6,285 nt of DNA, from the NCBI GenBank assembly GCA_902475475.1, contig CABRZY010000105.1:1-6285 (forward strand), read 5' to 3'. The notes below the pieces were generated by a model. It was given only the letters and a program-made list of their open reading frames with translations. It was not told the DNA's origin and did not search any database. Shown piece by piece: positions 5,150 through 6,285 of this stretch. This DNA comes from an uncultured Collinsella sp. (GTDB lineage Bacteria > Actinomycetota > Coriobacteriia > Coriobacteriales > Coriobacteriaceae). Position 1 is the stretch's first letter, and every line of letters begins with the position of its first letter. A program made the position numbers and the translations under genes.

Positions 5150-6285
5150 TTACTCGCCCAGCAGGCTCTTGGTGATGGAAGCGGCGGCCTTCTTGCCGGC
5201 GCCCATCGCCAGAATGACCGTAGCGGCACCGGTGACGATGTCGCCGCCGGCCCAGATGCGGGGATCGGTGGTCTGGCCGGTCTCCTCGTCGGCGATGATG
5301 TAGCCCCACTTGTTGAGCTCCATCTTGCCGCCGATCTTCTTTGCGAAGGGGTTGGCGTTGGTACCGATAGCCGAGATTGCGACGTCGCAGGGAATCTCCT
5401 CGATGGCGCCCTCGATGGGCACCGGGCGACGACGGCCGGACTCGTCGGGCTCGCCGAGCTCCATCTTCTGGACCTTGACGGCGCACACGGAGCCGTCCTC
5501 GCCAGCGACAAACTCGAGCGGGGAAACGAGCGGCAGAACCTCGACGCCCTCGGCCTTGGCATGGTGCAGCTCGGCGCGACGGCAGGGCATCTCGTCCTCG
5601 GTACGACGATAGGCGATGATGGCGTGCTCGGCGCCCAGGCGCTTGGCGGTACGGACGGCGTCCATAGCCACGTTGCCGCCACCAAAGACGACGACGTTCT
5701 TGCCGTGCTTGGTGGGGGTGTCGTACTCGGGGAACTTGTTGGCCTTCATCAGGTTCACGCGGGTGAGGTACTCGTTCGCGAAGAAGACGTTGGGCAGGTT
5801 CTCGCCGGGGACGTTGAGGAACTTGGGCAGGCCAGCGCCGGTCGCCACGTAGATGGCGTCGAAGCCCTGCTCGAACAGCTCCTCGGCCGTGGCCATGTTG
5901 CCCACGACGGAGTTGTACTCAAACTTGACGCCCATGTCCTCCAAGCCGTCGATCTCGCGCTCGACGACCGCCTTGGGCAGACGGAACTCGGGGATGCCGT
6001 AGACCAGCACGCCGCCGCCGGTGAAGAAGGCCTCGAAGACGGTAACGTCAAAGCCGTTACGGGCGAGCTCGCCGGCGCAGGTGATGCCGGACGGGCCGGA
6101 GCCGACGACGGCGACCTTCTTGCCGTTTTTGGGGGCCATCTTGGGCGTGGAGGCGAGCTCGGGGCGATCACCCAGGAAGCGCTCGAGCTGGCCGATGGCC
6201 ACGGGCTCGGACTTTTTACCACGGATGCACTTGCCCTCGCACTGGTTCTCCTGCGGGCAGACACGGCCGCAGATGGCGGGAAGCA
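5150..6285 (-). CDS. gltA: NADPH-dependent glutamate synthase (homotetrameric GltA / GltD-like flavoprotein), 5' end outside window
   Basis: This is an FAD- and NAD(P)H-binding oxidoreductase; 377 residues are visible and the frame is open through the right edge. The first visible residues, LPAICGRVCPQENQCEGKC, hold a Cys cluster (C5, C9, C15, C19 of the fragment) expected to bind Fe-S. KKSEPVAIGQLERF follows. The FAD Rossmann motif VGSGPSG is at fragment 60-66, and GGVLVYGIPEFRLPK follows. A second nucleotide-binding motif is VVFGGGNVAMD, and the C-terminal FAD motif is GGDIVTGAATVILAMGAGK. The GTG at 6202 is internal, because the conserved Cys-rich domain lies upstream in the same frame. 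The pattern fits the homotetrameric GltA type, which is homologous to the small GltD subunit. NfnB of the electron-bifurcating NADH:ferredoxin NADP oxidoreductase is a close alternative, and the gene upstream (off the right edge) would decide. Confidence 0.92.
   Translation of the reverse strand, partial: LPAICGRVCPQENQCEGKCIRGKKSEPVAIGQLERFLGDRPELASTPKMAPKNGKKVAVVGSGPSGITCAGELARNGFDVTVFEAFFTGGGVLVYGIPEFRLPKAVVEREIDGLEDMGVKFEYNSVVGNMATAEELFEQGFDAIYVATGAGLPKFLNVPGENLPNVFFANEYLTRVNLMKANKFPEYDTPTKHGKNVVVFGGGNVAMDAVRTAKRLGAEHAIIAYRRTEDEMPCRRAELHHAKAEGVEVLPLVSPLEFVAGEDGSVCAVKVQKMELGEPDESGRRRPVPIEGAIEEIPCDVAISAIGTNANPFAKKIGGKMELNKWGYIIADEETGQTTDPRIWAGGDIVTGAATVILAMGAGKKAAASITKSLLGE

Noticed and set aside
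6200..6202. Start codon of the glutamate synthase-like gene at 6202
   Set aside because: The frame stays open to the right edge and encodes the conserved Cys-rich LPAICGRVCPQ segment, so the GTG is an internal valine.

Overview
The window looks like chromosomal DNA from a high-GC Gram-positive gut actinobacterium, most likely Coriobacteriia and close to Collinsella. This is inference from GC-rich codon use, gene content and repeat style; no marker gene proves it.

Layout. (1) Positions 1-609, minus strand, hold the 5' part of an IS110-family DEDD transposase. It runs off the left edge and carries a one-base frameshift near 248-251. Its upstream leader (about 611-789) is where an IS110 bridge RNA would be expected. 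(2) Positions 790-854 form a 28-bp hairpin of a REP-like family carrying GGGGACAG. (3) Positions 976-4677, plus strand, are a compact probable operon: polar amino acid ABC ATPase, Tat/lipobox solute-binding protein resembling aspartate/glutamate binders, two membrane permeases, then a cytidylate-kinase-like protein. A 13-bp hairpin sits before the last gene. (4) Positions 4678-5149 are a convergent intergenic region. It holds a terminator, a three-copy array of structured repeats with an 80-81 bp period, a second REP-like palindrome in inverse orientation, and the terminator of the opposing gene. (5) Positions 5150-6285, minus strand, encode most of an NADPH-dependent glutamate synthase-type flavoprotein that runs off the right edge.

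How the genes fit. The ABC system probably imports glutamate, aspartate or glutamine, and the convergent gene makes glutamate or belongs to a closely related NAD(P)H:ferredoxin enzyme. The neighbourhood is therefore consistent with nitrogen and glutamate metabolism, but the two units are not co-transcribed. The kinase-like gene has no obvious link to transport.

The least explained part is the repeat array at 4781-4998. Its three units have identical geometry (10-bp perfect arms, a 25-nt interior, G.U-tolerant extensions). Their inner stems differ in sequence but keep pairing, and each has a conserved CTARC segment. It is bracketed by a 25-bp inverted repeat that matches at 24 positions.
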